Shown one piece after another: positions 62,631 through 64,000 of a stretch of 64,000 nucleotides of DNA (positions are counted from its first letter, which is position 1; each line of letters opens with the position of its first letter). A program made the translations under genes and the position numbers. The DNA is from Chaetorhynchus papuensis (taxonomy: Eukaryota; Chordata; Aves; Passeriformes; Rhipiduridae): the NCBI GenBank assembly GCA_013396525.1, contig VWYX01000120.1:112402-176401 (forward strand). The letters run 5' to 3'. The notes beneath the pieces were generated by a model that worked only from the letters and a program-made list of their open reading frames with translations, searched no databases and had not been told where the DNA came from.

Positions 62631-64000
62631 AATTTCAGATGTAGTGCCCGAAATGTTTTCAGTGTTTAATTCTGAAATATTTTGGTTTTGAGTATAATTT
62701 TTCTGTTTCATTTAGCAGAGAGAGCTTCCTGCAAAACAACATCAGAGGAGGGAGAGAGCAGTTTCAGGTCTGAGAATCCCCATAAAAGGAAGACGTGAAA
62801 ATAAGAATGGAAGAAGGGTAAGTGAGGAAGGTACTCTAAATATAGAAATGGTGATAAAGATACTGAGACCTGAGTGCCAATATAGATTTAAAAGTCCAGA
62901 ACGCAGATGAGGGGAAATTTAAAAAGTGTCTATTCGATTATGTCAACAACTATTGAAAAAAAAAATCAATTAATCTATGTAACAAAAGCTGTGACACGAA
63001 TCAGAAATGCTGAGCTAACTATAATAGCAATATCAATGGTCATCAAGAGTCTTAGTATTAAATACATTGGTTAACATTACTGCTATTTATTGTGCTTACT
63101 GTGTTACAGCTATACCAAAGAATTTAATATCTATGTGTGAAGATAAGAGACATTCAGTCAACAGATGGGAAAGGCACAAGCAAACAGTAAATGCTGGTCA
63201 GTATGGCAGGCACCACTCAAGACATGGGCTACTTCACCTTTGTGACTAACATTTTATAGGTGTCACAGAGGAAAATTTTGCAGGTGATTAACCAGTGAAT
63301 TTTGCAGGTATTTATGGGTGGGTTACAGGGCAAGTGAGAGCAGGATGTTTGGCTGTGCTAGATGGACAGGCTCTGTGAGGGGATGACTGCATGTGCAGTA
63401 GGAAGGGGACATCTGTGCACTATGCAACTCGAGAGGAGAGTGCCAGACAGGTTTTCACCGGCACTTTTGAAGACTTACAACCCCCAGCCAATGCAGCCAA
63501 CGCATCTCAAATGTACAACAGCACCAGGAGAACTTCTCAGGTTCGCCCATGTGATTAGTGCTCAGCCTGAACACCCCTGTTAACCACATTGACAGCTTCT
63601 TGCTGATAAACAGCACTTACATCAACACAACACCAGTAATTTTGCAGTCACACAGGGTTATCTCTGTGAACATCACTTTATCTGTTTACTGCACAGCTGT
63701 TCCCTGACTCTCTCCATGAGCTGCTCTTGCAGGAGAGTTGCTGTGTCCTTGTGGGAGTGTAGGGACCCATAGCAACCACTAGAGCATATGGATTCATTTC
63801 TTCCATTCAGATGGATTGCACTTTCTTCCAACAGCAATGTAAATATATCATGAAAACTTCTGTTTGGGGACTATCAAAAGGCTTGGGCTAAAACCAAGAG
63901 AAGAGCGTGACTTAACTGAGAAGTATCCTTAGAGGCAAAAGGATTTTCTCTTTCCGTATACTCCCCTGCTGGTCTGTAGCCCTTTCACGTATTTCCCTAT

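Larger units (their letters stand above)
54111..64000. other. Intergenic stretch to the right edge
   Basis: AT-rich non-coding sequence with the hairpin at 55651, the 20-bp repeat at 56814, an A/C-rich tract near 58122-58165, the DR4 motif at 59466, a poly-C run at 61291-61299 and the CR1 end at 62568. No gene is recognised. Confidence 0.5.

Noticed and set aside
1..64000. Prokaryotic-type systems, CRISPR arrays, operons, endogenous viral genes
   Set aside because: No spaced direct-repeat array, no clustered long frames, no LTR pair and no gag/pol-like frame were seen; all signs point to a vertebrate chromosome.

Overview
This window is vertebrate nuclear DNA, most likely from a bird. The evidence is AT-rich non-coding sequence with few repeats, 5'-truncated CR1 LINEs ending in the ATTCTATG-type tail as the only recognisable interspersed repeats, and spliced exons of a vertebrate ion-channel gene. 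CR1 is also found in crocodilians and turtles, so the class is an inference and the species cannot be named. There is no prokaryotic gene content; nearly all open frames of 60-120 codons are chance frames in non-coding DNA.

The one protein-coding gene I can support is KCNH7 (ERG3, Kv11.3), on the minus strand. Coding exon 1 (32396-32471) encodes the PAS-cap from the start Met to Gln25. Coding exon 2 (30174-30404) encodes residues 26-102 of the PAS (eag) domain. Both splice phases, and the lengths of 76 and 231 coding bases, agree with the ERG family. Intron 1 is 1991 bp. Intron 2 fills the remaining 30173 bp to the left edge, and I did not see exon 3, so the pore and cyclic-nucleotide-binding parts lie outside the window.

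Layout: 1-30173 is KCNH7 intron 2, with a 581-base assembly gap at 12625-13205 and one composite CR1 copy at about 18455-19348. 30174-32471 holds exon 2, intron 1 and exon 1. 32472 to about 32900 is the probable 5' leader and proximal promoter, with short upstream ORFs, a polypurine tract and quadruplex-type G runs. About 32920-33930 is a CpG island whose long open frames on both strands come from its GC content. 33930-64000 is upstream intergenic DNA; in human the next gene on this side is FIGN, far away. It contains CR1 fragments (about 42205, 47466-48268, 49682, 53497-54110, 62568), simple repeats and a few possible regulatory motifs.

No new multi-gene system is visible. The points most worth checking are the upstream ORFs and quadruplex motifs around the KCNH7 first exon, a 39-bp repeat carrying three kappaB-like palindromes (1731-1822), a perfect DR4 nuclear-receptor-type repeat (59466-59481), a CR1 copy joining pre-RT and 3'-terminal segments, a head-to-head CR1 pair, and several intervals that look like conserved non-coding elements.
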